Below, in pieces: positions 54,202 to 63,772 of a DNA stretch of 64,000 nt (position 1 is the stretch's first letter; each line of letters starts with the position of its first letter). The translations under genes and the position numbers were made by a program. The DNA is taken from NCBI RefSeq assembly GCF_003605125.1, contig NZ_QPQT01000011.1, positions 62,001 to 126,000 of the forward strand, read 5' to 3'. Under the pieces are notes generated by a model. The model ran no database searches. It was not told where the DNA came from and was given only the letters and a program-made list of their open reading frames with translations. This DNA is from Shewanella algidipiscicola. Lineage in GTDB: Bacteria > Pseudomonadota > Gammaproteobacteria > Enterobacterales > Shewanellaceae.

Positions 54202-55059
54202 ATGGCCAATATCTTGCTGGTTGCCAACTTAAATTGTGACCGTATCTTAAAGCTCAATAAGCCGCTAAAGATGGGGGGGCGCTTCCACTATCAAGATGGT
54301 GGTGAACGTCTCGGTGGTGGCGGTGCGAATACCGGTATTGGCCTAGTCTGGGCGGGTCACAATGTCGCGCTGGTGAGCCAAGTTGGCCGTGATAAAGTGG
54401 GTGATTGGCTATTAGCGCAGGTAAGCACCTTAGGGATCGACTGCCGGCTGATGCAGCGTCATGATGGTAATACTCCTGAAATGCTCTTAGTGATGACTCC
54501 CGATGGTGAGCGCACCATTATTCGTCCGCAGCGGCCGTTGTTCGAGTTAGCGGCTCCACCTAAGTGGTCTAACTGGGATGCGCTTTATATTAATTCGTCG
54601 GCCGAAGGTGCGGTGAGTTGGGCTAAGACTGCATTAAATCACTGCTGGGTGATAGCGCAGCTGGCTAAAGATAATCGCCCTCGGCCTTGTCATGTGTTAA
54701 TTGCCTCTAAGGCCGACATGCAAGGGCGAAGTGCATTGTCGCCTTGGCAATACGGTTTGACCATAGCGGGTGCCAGCTTACAAGCCTTTGTGGTGACCGA
54801 TGGTGAGTCGGGGGCAATGGTATATCAAGCCGATAGTGAGCAGCAGGTGGCGGCGCAGCCTGCCGAGGTGGTTGATACTACTGGGGCTGGCGATGCTTAT
54901 GCTGCTGGATTAATTCATGGCTTAGTGCTGGGTTACCCAGTGTTAGTTGCCATGGAGGAGGCCGCGCGCTGGGCGGCATTTGCGGTGTCGACTCACAGTT
55001 CTATTCCAGGGCCGCAGCTACAGCAATATTTAGAGGCATCGGTGGGCGATAAACTTTGA
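54202..55059 (+). CDS. PfkB-family carbohydrate kinase
   Basis: 285-residue ribokinase-fold sugar kinase. The N-terminal block GGERLGGGGANTGIGLVWAGHNVALVSQVGRD matches PfkB signature 1, and VVDTTGAGDAYAAGLIHGLVLG (about 232-250) is signature 2 with the catalytic Asp. The substrate cannot be assigned. I placed the start at the ATG 54202 (MANILLVANLNCD) because CCGGAG precedes it; the frame is open further but that part lacks a binding site. Ends before the Pho-box region. Confidence 0.88.
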   Translation: MANILLVANLNCDRILKLNKPLKMGGRFHYQDGGERLGGGGANTGIGLVWAGHNVALVSQVGRDKVGDWLLAQVSTLGIDCRLMQRHDGNTPEMLLVMTPDGERTIIRPQRPLFELAAPPKWSNWDALYINSSAEGAVSWAKTALNHCWVIAQLAKDNRPRPCHVLIASKADMQGRSALSPWQYGLTIAGASLQAFVVTDGESGAMVYQADSEQQVAAQPAEVVDTTGAGDAYAAGLIHGLVLGYPVLVAMEEAARWAAFAVSTHSSIPGPQLQQYLEASVGDKL

Positions 55060-55131
55060 GGTTGGCACATGGTTTTAGCTTGTAGGCCGTCTCGTTTGAC
55101 TTTGAATCAATCCGCCGATATTTATTTAACA

Positions 55132-55165
55132 CTGTCATCTTAGTGTCATCATTGCCGCTTATAGT
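55132..55165 (+). promoter_or_regulatory. Pho box and promoter of a candidate small RNA
   Basis: CTGTCAT-CTTA-GTGTCAT at 55132-55149 matches the PhoB site (two CTGTCAT repeats 4 bases apart) with a single change. It is followed after exactly 10 bases by the -10 hexamer TATAGT (55160-55165), the spacing seen in PhoB-activated promoters, where the box replaces the -35 element. Confidence 0.7.
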
Positions 55166-55171
55166 GGCTTC

Positions 55172-55261
55172 ATGGTCATAGCGTAGCGCTGATCAAAAAG
55201 TATGACTTCTATTGAGTAGCGTGTTTCTGTTCTCTTGCCCTTATCCTAGGGCATTTTTTTT
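55172..55261 (+). ncRNA. Candidate Pho-regulated small RNA
   Basis: A transcript from the Pho-box promoter would begin near 55172 and end at the terminator at 55236-55261, giving about 90 nt. It has no open frame beyond five codons and shows internal pairing GTCATA (55175-55180) with TATGAC (55201-55206) around a small hairpin AGCG-TAG-CGCT. The unpaired segment 55207-55235 is U-rich, and the RNA ends in eight U, as Hfq-dependent RNAs do. I do not recognise it as a known RNA family. Confidence 0.6.
55236..55261 (+). terminator. Terminator of the candidate small RNA
   Basis: Stem TGCCCT / AGGGCA, six-base loop, followed by eight T; it lies over 170 bases after the kinase stop and so does not simply end that gene. 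Confidence 0.85.
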
Positions 55262-55506
55262 GTCTGTTATTTATCCCTATTGACGAACTGTTTTGTGGCA
55301 ACAGCATGATTTAAAAGTTGTAACATTTTGATCTTGTTACGATGTCAATCAGTTGATGACATAAAAATCTCTATGGGTGCTGCTAGCAATCAAGCCATTT
55401 TGTGTTAACTTATCTCGAGTTAAAAATGCTATTGATAACATAAAATCCATATATGAATCGCACCATGACCAGCCGAGCTGGGGCTTCACTTCTTTTGGGG
55501 TAACGC

Positions 55507-56208
55507 ATGATTGAAAAAATATCAGGCTTGTATGCTGGCGATAAGGCGGGCTTAGTTGCAGCGGTTAACAGCATGATCGATGCAAAGCAGCCATGCCAGC
55601 AGTTGCTGGTGGGCACCTTAGCGGTCGAGGGGGATAGTCAGGCCGATCTTAAGCATCATGGCGGATTAGATCGCGTGCTACATCACTTTCCGCGCGAACA
55701 TTATAGCCAATACCGGCGCTGGGATATGATGACTGGTTTCAAAGATGCACCGGCAATGGGCGAAAATATCAGTACGGTCGGCCTCGACGAAACACAGGTC
55801 AATATTGGTGATATCTTTGCCATTGGTGAGGTAAGAGTGCAGGTGACTCAGGGGCGTTCACCTTGTTTTAAACTCAATCATCAATTTGGTCATCCTGAAT
55901 TTGCCTTAGCGATGCAAACCAGCGGTTTGTGCGGTTGGTTTTACCGCATTTTAACCCCAGGAACCTTGTATTTAAGCGATGGGATCCGCTTGATTGAACG
56001 TTGCAGCAATATCAGTGTACGTGAGTCTATGGCGATCTATTTTGCTAATCAATTTGATGCGACTGCTTACGAGCGCCTTGCCCATTGTCCGGGATTAGCA
56101 CAGGCATGGGTGGTCAATTTACAGCGTCGTTTAGCGAGCCAAAAGATTGAGCCTTGGCAGATGCGTCTGTTTGGCCCAGATGCAACGCATTCAGATTTAA
56201 GTGCTTAA
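55507..56208 (+). CDS. MOSC-domain protein, YiiM-like
   Basis: 233-residue protein with a MOSC beta-barrel: VEGDSQADLKHHGGLDRVLHHFPREHY, ENISTVGLDETQVNIGDIFAIGEVRVQVTQGRSPCFKLNHQFG. The conserved Cys of QGRSPCFKLN is the molybdenum-cofactor ligand position. It matches E. coli YiiM, which with Moco reduces N-hydroxylated bases such as 6-N-hydroxylaminopurine. It fits the Moco theme of the window. Divergent-free promoter region of 440 bases upstream carries the sRNA. Confidence 0.87.
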   Translation: MIEKISGLYAGDKAGLVAAVNSMIDAKQPCQQLLVGTLAVEGDSQADLKHHGGLDRVLHHFPREHYSQYRRWDMMTGFKDAPAMGENISTVGLDETQVNIGDIFAIGEVRVQVTQGRSPCFKLNHQFGHPEFALAMQTSGLCGWFYRILTPGTLYLSDGIRLIERCSNISVRESMAIYFANQFDATAYERLAHCPGLAQAWVVNLQRRLASQKIEPWQMRLFGPDATHSDLSA

Positions 56209-56258
56209 TAATTAAGATTTATATCTACAATAAATGATGTATTACCAAGGAGAGAGTC

Positions 56259-56618
56259 GTGACAGAATATGAGGAATTGTCTAGAGATGATAAAAATATG
56301 GCGGTAGCGGTGCACCTTGCCAGCTTCTCAGGTTATCTCATTCCGTTGGGGTCGATATTAGGCCCGCTGATTGTGTGGCTGATGAAGCGCGACGAGATTG
56401 CGTTTGTCGACCAATGTGGCCGTAACTGTTTAAATTTTAAGATCAGCATCGTGGTCTATGCGCTGATCTGCATGATATTGATGTTTATCGGTATCGGCTT
56501 TTTCTTGTTTGGCATACTGGCGATTTTCGATATTGTGGTTACCATCATTGCGGCGATGAAGGCCAGTGAAGGGATCTGCTATCGCTATCCGATGGCGATC
56601 TCCTTTTTTAAGTCGTAG
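56259..56618 (+). CDS. DUF4870-family small membrane protein
   Basis: 119-residue membrane protein: a short acidic N-terminus, then hydrophobic segments HLASFSGYLIPLGSILGPLIVWL, ISIVVYALICMILMFIGIGFFLFGIL and the amphipathic end. The FVDQCGRNCLNFKISIVVY motif is typical of DUF4870/YsdA-like proteins; the function is unknown. Starts at GTG with AAGGAG before it. Fifty bases after the MOSC gene, so perhaps co-transcribed. Confidence 0.8.
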   Translation: MTEYEELSRDDKNMAVAVHLASFSGYLIPLGSILGPLIVWLMKRDEIAFVDQCGRNCLNFKISIVVYALICMILMFIGIGFFLFGILAIFDIVVTIIAAMKASEGICYRYPMAISFFKS

Positions 56619-56666
56619 GTGTTTTATCAGCAGTTATACTTGTTGTTGACCTACATCTAGATCGTA

Positions 56667-56692
56667 TAAAAAAGCCCGCTGAATGCGGGCTT
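56667..56692 (-). terminator. Terminator of the second chemoreceptor gene
   Basis: Stem AAGCCCGC / GCGGGCTT with loop TGAAT; the T run is on the minus strand, 23 bases after the chemoreceptor stop. Confidence 0.88.
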
Positions 56693-56714
56693 GTGCGTTT
56701 TCTAACCCAAGGTT

Positions 56715-58631
56715 TTACACCTTAAAACCCGCGACTAAAGCGTCTAAACGTAAGGCCAGCTGATTAAGCGATTGGCTGGCTTGTGCCACGGCATTGGACG
56801 TTTCGGTTGTACGCTGGGTGATCTCGCTGATCTCGGTGACATTGCGATTAATGTCCTCTACCACGGTCGATTGCTCTTCAGTTGCTGCAGCCACTTGGAT
56901 ATTCATGTCGCTGATGGCACCAATCTGTTGGCTTATCTCGACTAATGAATGGCGCGCCTTATCAACGGCCTGTACCCCTTGCTCGCTGCGACTTTTGCTT
57001 TGCTGCATCGCAGCGACAGCTCGGGCTGCTTCGGCTTGCAAGTTATCAATCATTTTTTGTACTTCATCGGTCGATACTGCGGTGCGAGAGGCGAGATTAC
57101 GTACCTCTTCAGCAACCACGGCAAAGCCGCGGCCCGCTTCACCGGCCCGCGCCGCTTCAATAGCCGCGTTTAATGCCAATAAATTGGTTTGGTCAGACAC
57201 GGCGCGGATCACATCTAAAATGCTGCCGATAGACGTAGTATGAGTGGCAAGTGATTCGATAACATCGCCCACTTGTTCAACATCTTGCGACAGGGCGTTG
57301 ATGGTATCGCGTGCATGGCCGACAACATCTTGGCCCGATTTAGACTCTCGATCGGCCTCTTTTGCGCTGTCTGCCGCTTGTGCCGCATTGCCAGCAATTT
57401 CATGTACTGTAGCGCCCATTTCATTAATGGCGGCAACCACCATCATGGTTTGATCTTTCTGCAGCAGGCTGTCATCTAAAGTTTGCTGGGCTTGTTCGGC
57501 CACCTCTTTCGCCGCGTGGCTCAGCTGTACGCTGGTGTCGGTAACTTCGATAATAGAGCGTTGAATTTTTTCGATAAAGCTATTAAAGCCTTGCGCTAGT
57601 TGGGCCAGTTCATCATTGCCATCGACGGGCAGACGTTGGCGTAAATCGCCTTCGCCTTGGCCAATATCTTGGAGCATGTTAGCGACTTTGGCGATAGGTT
57701 GGCTGACAGAGGCTGCGACAACTACGGCCAAACCAATGAAGGCGGCGGCGATCAGTACGGTCCAGATTAAAATTTGGTAGGCGGACTCTTCTAATAAGGC
57801 AAACACTTCACTTTCGGGCACTTGAGCTATGACATACCAATCCATCGAGGCTAAATAACTGCTGGCAACGAGTACTGACTCACCGTCAAATTCGGTTCTG
57901 ATCAGCTTAAATTCACTTTTTGACAATAAGGATTGAGTATCACTTTGCGGATAGAGCGAGGCGATATTAGCACTGCCAATATGGCTGGTATCTTGGTGCA
58001 ACTGTACCTGACCTTTAGCATCAACAAGGTAGACAAATCCGCTCTGCTCTATGGTGAATGAGCCGAGTAGGCGCACCATATCGTCAAGGGATTTCCCCAG
58101 CCCCACTAAACCTCTGTCGTTGGGTTGCTGGTAGTTGATAAACAGTTTTACCTCGCCATTGGCCTCGGTAAACACATTGAGCATGCGCTCTTGACGACTG
58201 TCTCTATAGTCGAAGAACCAGCCATCTTGTTCTGGGCTTAGGACACGTAAAAAACCGTCTTGGGTATAATAGGCTCCGGTTTCGCGGTCAGCATAAGAGG
58301 TCTGAGCCAGGTGGTACTGCTGCTGCATACTCTTGAGCTGCTCGATGACAATTGCTTCGCTTTCAGCAGGACGTCCGGCGACCAGCCACTGTTTCAACAT
58401 TTTGCTACTGGCGAGTTGTTCGGCGGCCTCCATTAAGATGGCGATATCCATTTCGATTTTATTGCGGATCGCAAACAGGGTATTAGGCAGTTCAGAGGTC
58501 AGCATGCGCTGCTCGACCACATCTTTGGCACTGCGTTGACTGAGCACACCGACGAGGGCGGTCGATAACAACACAGCCAAGGCGACAGTCAGTAAGATTT
58601 TTTGTTTAATGGTTAGCATATTAAGCTTCAT
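56715..58631 (-). CDS. Methyl-accepting chemotaxis protein with dCache-type sensor
   Basis: 638-residue chemoreceptor. TM1 is in [24 protein letters not shown] large periplasmic sensor follows (about 35-280) with the dCache elements [17 protein letters not shown] and [17 protein letters not shown], then TM2, a HAMP domain, and the signalling tip [19 protein letters not shown] near residue 480. The YxR...D pattern of WFFDYRDSR resembles Cache domains binding amino acids, but the ligand is open. I chose the ATG at 58631; a GTG lies three codons earlier (58640). Confidence 0.93.
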   Translation of the reverse strand: MKLNMLTIKQKILLTVALAVLLSTALVGVLSQRSAKDVVEQRMLTSELPNTLFAIRNKIEMDIAILMEAAEQLASSKMLKQWLVAGRPAESEAIVIEQLKSMQQQYHLAQTSYADRETGAYYTQDGFLRVLSPEQDGWFFDYRDSRQERMLNVFTEANGEVKLFINYQQPNDRGLVGLGKSLDDMVRLLGSFTIEQSGFVYLVDAKGQVQLHQDTSHIGSANIASLYPQSDTQSLLSKSEFKLIRTEFDGESVLVASSYLASMDWYVIAQVPESEVFALLEESAYQILIWTVLIAAAFIGLAVVVAASVSQPIAKVANMLQDIGQGEGDLRQRLPVDGNDELAQLAQGFNSFIEKIQRSIIEVTDTSVQLSHAAKEVAEQAQQTLDDSLLQKDQTMMVVAAINEMGATVHEIAGNAAQAADSAKEADRESKSGQDVVGHARDTINALSQDVEQVGDVIESLATHTTSIGSILDVIRAVSDQTNLLALNAAIEAARAGEAGRGFAVVAEEVRNLASRTAVSTDEVQKMIDNLQAEAARAVAAMQQSKSRSEQGVQAVDKARHSLVEISQQIGAISDMNIQVAAATEEQSTVVEDINRNVTEISEITQRTTETSNAVAQASQSLNQLALRLDALVAGFKV

Positions 58632-58822
58632 AGCAGTCACTCACATCTACAATTGTTAAATAGCGGTTAGCCAATTTGGTGAGACAATCTAAGACAGAAC
58701 ATGAGCCATTAAGCATGTTCAAGTTCAGATAGCCTGTGGGGTAGGATGGTGTCAAATATGCGCTTTAAGTAACGCTTGTCGGTATAGTGAGCAATTATGG
58801 TTGTATATGAGCACAAGCGCAA

Positions 58823-58853
58823 GCAAAAAAAACACGCCCATATGGGCGTGTTT
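58823..58853 (-). terminator. Terminator of the ETF-QO gene
   Basis: Perfect palindrome AAACACGCCCA / TGGGCGTGTTT; on the minus strand it is followed by eight T. Confidence 0.9.
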
Positions 58854-58872
58854 CTAGTTAAAACTGAGCTGG

Positions 58873-60522
58873 TTACATATTAGGGTAGTTGGGGCCTCCG
58901 CCGCCTTCTGGCGTAACCCAGGTGATGTTTTGGCTAGGATCTTTAATGTCGCAGGTTTTACAATGGATGCAGTTTTGGGCATTGATCATAAATTTCTTTT
59001 CGCCCGCTTCTTCGACGATTTCATACACCCCGGCTGGGCAGTAACGCTGGGCGGGTTCATCAAATTTAACTAGGTTAACCTGCAGCGGAATACTTTCGTC
59101 TGTTAAACGCAGGTGACAGAGTTGATCTTCTTCATGATAAGTGTTTGATAAATACACCGAAGAGAGCTTATCGAAGCTGAGCTTACCGTCAGGCTTTGGG
59201 TAATCAATTTTATTGTAGGTGCCCACCTCGGCCATTTGAGCGTGATCAGGGTGCTCATCGCGCAGCGTAATAGGAAACTTGCCGCCAAACCAGTTTTGGT
59301 CAATATAGTTAAATGCGCCGCCGAGATAAGCGCCAAATTTATGCATTGCAGGGCCAAAATTACGTGAAGTGTAGAGCTCCTCTTGCAGCCAGCTTTGCTC
59401 AAATTTTTCTTGGTAACAGTCGAGATCTTTCCCACCTTCTACCCCGGCATGTAATGCATGACAGATGGTTTCGGCAGCAATCATGCCGCTCTTCATTGCT
59501 GTGTGGGTGCCTTTTATCTTGGCAAAGTTAAGCGTGCCGGCATCACAGCCGATGATCAGCCCGCCTGGAAAGCTCATTTTGGGCAGTGAATTTAGCCCAC
59601 CCTTGGTGATGGCGCGCGCGCCATAGCTGATACGTTCACCATTTTGCAGATATTGGCTGATCACTGGGTGGGTCTTATAACGCTGAAACTCATCAAAGGG
59701 ACTGAGATGTGGATTTTGATAGTTAAGGTCGATAATTAACCCCACCGCCACTTGATTATCTTCTAAGTGATATAGGAAACCGCCACCCGATGCCCCATCA
59801 TTGAGCGGCCAACCGCCAGTATGGACCACTTTACCTTGCTGGTGCTGCTCGGCAGGAACTTTCCAGATCTCTTTAAACCCGAGGCCATAGTGCTGTGGCG
59901 TCTTGCCATTGTCTAGGTGGTATTTTTCTATCAGTTGTTTACCTAAATGACCACGGCAACCTTCACTAAAGACGGTGTATTTGGCATGCAGTTCCATACC
60001 CGGTTCATAGCTGTCTTTAGGTTGGCCATCGGCACCAATGCCCATGTCGCCAATGATGATGCCTTTGACGCTGTTGTCGTCATTAAACAGCAGTTCGCTG
60101 GCGGGGAAGCCGGGGAAAATCTCAACACCAAGTGCTTCGGCACGTTCTGCCAACCAGCGGGCAAGGTTGCCGACGCTGATGATGTAGTTACCCTCATTGT
60201 GCATCGTCTTGGGGATTAAGGCGTTGGGCATGGCACGTGAAGCGGACTCAGAACCCAACATAAAGAGTTCATCGTGAGTGACGGCAGTATGAAGGGGGGC
60301 GCCAGTTGTTTTCCAATCGCTAAATAACTCACCCAGCACCTTAGGTTCAAATACGGCGCCAGATAAAATATGTGCGCCGACTTCCGAGCCTTTTTCTACC
60401 ACGCAGACAGATAGTTCTTGGCCACTGTCTTGAGATATCTGCATCAGTCGGCACGCTGTAGCAAGGCCTGCAGGCCCGGCCCCAACAATCACAACATCAA
60501 ACTCCATCGATTCGCGTTCCAT
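58873..60522 (-). CDS. etfD: Electron-transfer flavoprotein-ubiquinone oxidoreductase
   Basis: 549-residue membrane-associated flavo-iron-sulfur enzyme carrying electrons from acyl-CoA dehydrogenases, via ETF, to ubiquinone. It has the FAD motif FDVVIVGAGPAGLATACRL, GAHILSGAVFEP, the quinone-side GGFLYHLEDNQVAVGLIIDLNYQNPHLSP, and the 4Fe-4S ligands in INAQNCIHCKTCDIKDPSQNI near residue 515-525. The ATG at 60522 is preferred to the GTG at 60525 for its GAGG spacing. A PsrA-like AAAC-N4-GTTT site lies 35 bases upstream, matching that of fadBA. Confidence 0.94.
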   Translation of the reverse strand: MERESMEFDVVIVGAGPAGLATACRLMQISQDSGQELSVCVVEKGSEVGAHILSGAVFEPKVLGELFSDWKTTGAPLHTAVTHDELFMLGSESASRAMPNALIPKTMHNEGNYIISVGNLARWLAERAEALGVEIFPGFPASELLFNDDNSVKGIIIGDMGIGADGQPKDSYEPGMELHAKYTVFSEGCRGHLGKQLIEKYHLDNGKTPQHYGLGFKEIWKVPAEQHQQGKVVHTGGWPLNDGASGGGFLYHLEDNQVAVGLIIDLNYQNPHLSPFDEFQRYKTHPVISQYLQNGERISYGARAITKGGLNSLPKMSFPGGLIIGCDAGTLNFAKIKGTHTAMKSGMIAAETICHALHAGVEGGKDLDCYQEKFEQSWLQEELYTSRNFGPAMHKFGAYLGGAFNYIDQNWFGGKFPITLRDEHPDHAQMAEVGTYNKIDYPKPDGKLSFDKLSSVYLSNTYHEEDQLCHLRLTDESIPLQVNLVKFDEPAQRYCPAGVYEIVEEAGEKKFMINAQNCIHCKTCDIKDPSQNITWVTPEGGGGPNYPNM

Positions 60523-60554
60523 CACTTCACCTCTTTTGTTGCTTATCCCCCGAT

Positions 60555-60571
60555 TGAAACGGGTGTTTTAT
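60555..60571. promoter_or_regulatory. PsrA-like operator upstream of ETF-QO
   Basis: TGAAAC-GGGT-GTTTTA, an imperfect inverted repeat with the core AAAC-N4-GTTT, as in the fadB upstream palindrome at 2441. Both genes serve fatty-acid oxidation, supporting one shared regulator. Confidence 0.5.
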
Positions 60572-60741
60572 TCTTTGCCACACCTTACCTTAAATTTGTT
60601 AGATGGCACAGAGTTTAAGCGGTCAAGATAGACTAATTGATAGCGATTCTCTACGTGAGCGCTGTCACAGAATGTTAACGGTGACTTGGGGGCTAAGCAA
60701 AAATGTGGCGTGAAAGGTGTTAACTGGTAAGCAATTCGGCC

Positions 60742-60747
60742 TATAAT
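60742..60747 (+). promoter_or_regulatory. Promoter -10 element of the moa operon
   Basis: Perfect TATAAT. A weak -35, TTAACT, ends 16 bases upstream. Transcription would start near 60754, immediately before the Moco riboswitch. Confidence 0.6.
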
Positions 60748-60754
60748 TAGTAAA

Positions 60755-60836
60755 CGACGGTTCTCCGAGCTTTCTGTCCTACGTCTATGATACGGATAGT
60801 GAGCCGTGGCAATAGTGCCACCGGGGTGAGAAGAGA
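60755..60836 (+). promoter_or_regulatory. Molybdenum-cofactor (Moco) riboswitch of moaA
   Basis: Leader matching the Moco RNA motif: TTCTCCGAGC at 60761-60770 pairs with GAGAA at 60828-60832 to close P1, and a GTGGC-N6-GCCAC hairpin is followed by CCGGGG. Its position directly before moaA is the usual one. It is thought to sense molybdenum (or tungsten) cofactor and lower moa expression; the start ATG is about 36 bases downstream, suggesting translational control. Confidence 0.82.
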
Positions 60837-60871
60837 AATTGACTCACCTCCCCTTACTTGGAAAGGTGATC

Positions 60872-61852
60872 ATGTCTCAGCTACAAGACAATTTTGGTCG
60901 AAGATTTCACTATTTACGGATGTCAGTCACTGACGTTTGTAATTTCAAATGCACTTACTGCCTTCCTGATGGCTACCGTCCCGATGGTAAGCCTAAGTTT
61001 TTAGATCTTAATGAGATTGAAAATCTAGTCGGCGCTTTCGGCGAAGTGGGTACGCAAAAAATTCGTATTACGGGTGGCGAGCCCACACTGCGTAAAGACT
61101 TTAGCGACATTATTCGTATTGTGGCCGATAACGACAATATCTCTACTATTGCCACGACGACCAATGGTTATCGCTTAGAAAAGCACGCTAAGGAGTGGTT
61201 TGATGCAGGATTAAGACGCATCAACGTCTCTATCGACAGCTTAGACCCGCGCATGTTTTATCAGATCACCGGCGAAAACAAGTTCGATGAGGTGATGCGT
61301 GGCGTCGATGCAGCATTATCGGCCGGCTTCGAGCGAGTAAAAATTAATGCAGTTCTGCTTAAAGGGCTGAACGACAAAGATTTACCGCGCTTTTTGCACT
61401 GGATTAAAAATACGCCTATCGACCTGCGGTTTATCGAATTGATGGAAACTGGGTTAGGACGTGACTATTTTCAGGCACATCACCTTGCCGGTGCCGACAT
61501 CAAAACCCAGCTAATACAAGACGGCTGGCATTTAGATCGTTCGGCAGTCGATGATGGGCCAGCACAAAACTTCAGCCATGACGATTTTAAAGGCCGTATT
61601 GGTTTGATCATGCCTTATGAGAAAAACTTCTGTGCTAACTGTAATCGTCTGCGGGTATCGGCTAAAGGTAAGTTGCACTTATGCCTATTTACCGAACACG
61701 GCGTCGACCTTAGAGACTTGCTACAACAACGTGAGCAGCGCAGCGAGCTTATTGAGCGGCTGCATGGTCAACTGCAGACCAAAAAGCAAACTCATTTTCT
61801 TCATGATGGCATCACTGGCGTTACCCAACATTTAGCATCCATTGGCGGTTAA
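60872..61852 (+). CDS. moaA: GTP 3',8-cyclase MoaA
   Basis: Radical SAM enzyme that converts GTP to 3',8-cyclo-7,8-dihydro-GTP, the first step of molybdopterin synthesis. The 326-residue protein has the N-terminal cluster motif CNFKCTYC, ITGGEPTLRKDF, RINVSIDSLDPRMF, the C-terminal cluster motif FCANCNRLRVSAKGKLHLCLF, and ends in Gly-Gly (ASIGG), which is required for activity. The ATG at 60872 (MSQLQDNFGR) follows AAGG; the upstream frame overlaps the riboswitch. Confidence 0.96.
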   Translation: MSQLQDNFGRRFHYLRMSVTDVCNFKCTYCLPDGYRPDGKPKFLDLNEIENLVGAFGEVGTQKIRITGGEPTLRKDFSDIIRIVADNDNISTIATTTNGYRLEKHAKEWFDAGLRRINVSIDSLDPRMFYQITGENKFDEVMRGVDAALSAGFERVKINAVLLKGLNDKDLPRFLHWIKNTPIDLRFIELMETGLGRDYFQAHHLAGADIKTQLIQDGWHLDRSAVDDGPAQNFSHDDFKGRIGLIMPYEKNFCANCNRLRVSAKGKLHLCLFTEHGVDLRDLLQQREQRSELIERLHGQLQTKKQTHFLHDGITGVTQHLASIGG

Positions 61853-61968
61853 TTGGCTTCTATGACCTAACGCAATAACATGGTGTTAGGGCATAGGTAT
61901 ACTCGGCTGCCAGTCAGATGCTTTGGGTAAGGCTGGTTATCGAATCCATTATTGAGTGAAGGGGCGTT

Positions 61969-62499
61969 ATGGGCCATTGTACTACTTCGAAATTCATACC
62001 ATTAAATATTGCGATCTTAACCCTGTCTGATACTCGCGATTTGAGCCGCGATACGTCGGGCCAGTTTTTAGCCGACGCGGTTGTCGATGCCGGTCATCGC
62101 TTGTTGGATCGTCAGTTGTGTAAAGATGATAAATACCAGATCCGGGCGCAGCTATCGCAATGGATAGCGGCCGATGATATACAAGTTATCATCACCACAG
62201 GAGGCACTGGCTTTACCGAACGCGACAATACCCCCGAAGCGGTACGCCCACTGTTTGACCGTGATATTGATGGTTTTGGTGAGTTATTTCGCCACATCAC
62301 TTATAACGAGCTGGGTACGTCGACGGTGCAGTCGCGTGCCTTAGGTGGTTTTGCTAATAAGACGGCAATTTTTTGTTTACCCGGCTCAACTGGGGCCTGC
62401 CGCACTGGCTGGAATCAGATTATTAAACAGCAACTTGACGCCACACATAGGCCTTGTAACTTTGTAATGCATCTCAAAAAGGTAGCGACAGATGAGTAA
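61969..62499 (+). CDS. moaB: Molybdenum cofactor biosynthesis protein MoaB
   Basis: 176-residue MogA/MoaB-fold protein, probably adenylating molybdopterin or supporting that step in place of MogA. It has [46 protein letters not shown] and [18 protein letters not shown]. Its 3' end overlaps the start of moaC by 8 bases, so the genes are translationally coupled. A CCTAAC/GTTAGG hairpin lies in the 116-base gap after moaA. Confidence 0.93.
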   Translation: MGHCTTSKFIPLNIAILTLSDTRDLSRDTSGQFLADAVVDAGHRLLDRQLCKDDKYQIRAQLSQWIAADDIQVIITTGGTGFTERDNTPEAVRPLFDRDIDGFGELFRHITYNELGTSTVQSRALGGFANKTAIFCLPGSTGACRTGWNQIIKQQLDATHRPCNFVMHLKKVATDE

Positions 62500-62968
62500 T
62501 CAATTCACCCATATTAATGCCGACGGTAACGCCCATATGGTCGATGTGACTGAAAAGGCGGTTACCGAGCGCGAAGCCCGCGCCGAAGCCTTTATCGAGA
62601 TGGCGCCCGCGACCCTCGAGATGATCATGAGTGGCAGTCACCATAAAGGTGACGTATTTGCCACAGCCCGCATTGCCGGTATTCAAGCGGCAAAGAAAAC
62701 CTCTGACTTAATTCCCCTGTGTCACCCATTGATGCTGACTAAGGTCGAGGTTGAGCTGGAGGCACAGCCCGAATTTAATCGTGTGCGTATTACTAGCCTT
62801 TGTAAATTATCGGGCAAGACAGGCGTTGAGATGGAAGCCCTTACCGCGGCTTCGGTGGCGGCGTTAACGATTTACGATATGTGTAAAGCGGTGCAAAAAG
62901 ATATGCTGATTTCGCAGACACGTCTCTTAGAGAAGCGTGGCGGCAAATCGGGTCACTTCAAGGTATAA
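62492..62968 (+). CDS. moaC: Cyclic pyranopterin monophosphate synthase MoaC
   Basis: 158-residue enzyme that turns the MoaA product into cyclic pyranopterin monophosphate. Full-length match to MoaC with the conserved [39 protein letters not shown], and the catalytic Lys/His region [21 protein letters not shown]. It sits between moaB (overlap) and moaD (28-base gap). Confidence 0.95.
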   Translation: MSNQFTHINADGNAHMVDVTEKAVTEREARAEAFIEMAPATLEMIMSGSHHKGDVFATARIAGIQAAKKTSDLIPLCHPLMLTKVEVELEAQPEFNRVRITSLCKLSGKTGVEMEALTAASVAALTIYDMCKAVQKDMLISQTRLLEKRGGKSGHFKV

Positions 62969-62996
62969 CGGCTACAAGCGTTTAAGGTATCGATAA

Positions 62997-63248
62997 ATGA
63001 TAAATGTACTTTTTTTTGCTCAAGTTCGTGAGCTATTGGGTGAAGGTTCGATAAAGGTTGAGGCATCCGATGCAACGTGTACCGCCGAAGGATTACGGGC
63101 GCAGCTGGCGGCTAAAGATGACAAATGGGCTAAAGTGATGGCGTCAGATAAATTATTGGTGGCCGTCAATCAAACCATTAGCAGCTGGGATACCCCAGTT
63201 GAAGATGGCGATGAAGTGGCCTTCTTTCCTCCTGTGACGGGAGGCTAA
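62997..63248 (+). CDS. moaD: Molybdopterin synthase sulfur carrier MoaD
   Basis: 83-residue ubiquitin-fold protein that carries the sulfur for the dithiolene on its C-terminal glycine. It ends in the required PPVTGG. MoeB (26614) activates this end. Its stop is one base from the moaE start. Confidence 0.94.
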   Translation: MINVLFFAQVRELLGEGSIKVEASDATCTAEGLRAQLAAKDDKWAKVMASDKLLVAVNQTISSWDTPVEDGDEVAFFPPVTGG

Positions 63249-63249
63249 T

Positions 63250-63717
63250 ATGACAGCGATGTTCGATCGGGTACTGGTGCAGACTGACGATTTTAGCGTG
63301 CCACAGGAGTATGCCCGTATTGCCGATGATAACAGCGACGGCGCTGTGGTGACGTTTGTGGGTAAAGTGCGTGATTTCAATGACGGCAGTGTCGTTACCG
63401 ATCTCACCTTAGAGCATTATCCCGGCATGACAGAGGCCGTACTGCAACAAATCACGGCACAGGCACGTGAGCGCTGGCCGCTCAACAAGGTGACCATTAT
63501 TCACCGTGTGGGAACCATGGCGCTTGGCGAGCAGATAGTGTTTATTGGTGTCACCAGTGCGCACCGCAAAGCCGCGTTTGCCGCCTGCGAGTTCTTAATC
63601 GACTTTTTAAAGACCAAGGCGCCATTTTGGAAACTAGAGGCGGGCGATCAGGGGAAAAACTGGGTCGAAGCCAAAGATGCCGATGAACAAGCGGCGCAGA
63701 TGTGGCAACAAAAATAG
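63250..63717 (+). CDS. moaE: Molybdopterin synthase catalytic subunit MoaE
   Basis: 155-residue subunit which, with thiocarboxylated MoaD, converts cyclic pyranopterin monophosphate to molybdopterin. Family blocks are GAVVTFVGKVRDFNDGSVVTDLTLEHYPGMTE, RVGTMALGEQIVFIGVTSAHRKAAF and the catalytic lysine region FLKTKAPFWKLE. Follows moaD by a single base. Confidence 0.95.
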   Translation: MTAMFDRVLVQTDDFSVPQEYARIADDNSDGAVVTFVGKVRDFNDGSVVTDLTLEHYPGMTEAVLQQITAQARERWPLNKVTIIHRVGTMALGEQIVFIGVTSAHRKAAFAACEFLIDFLKTKAPFWKLEAGDQGKNWVEAKDADEQAAQMWQQK

Positions 63718-63772
63718 CCCAGATTTAGGGCGTATTCTAAATTGGCGTTTTGCTAGCCTTGGGGAGAGAGGT

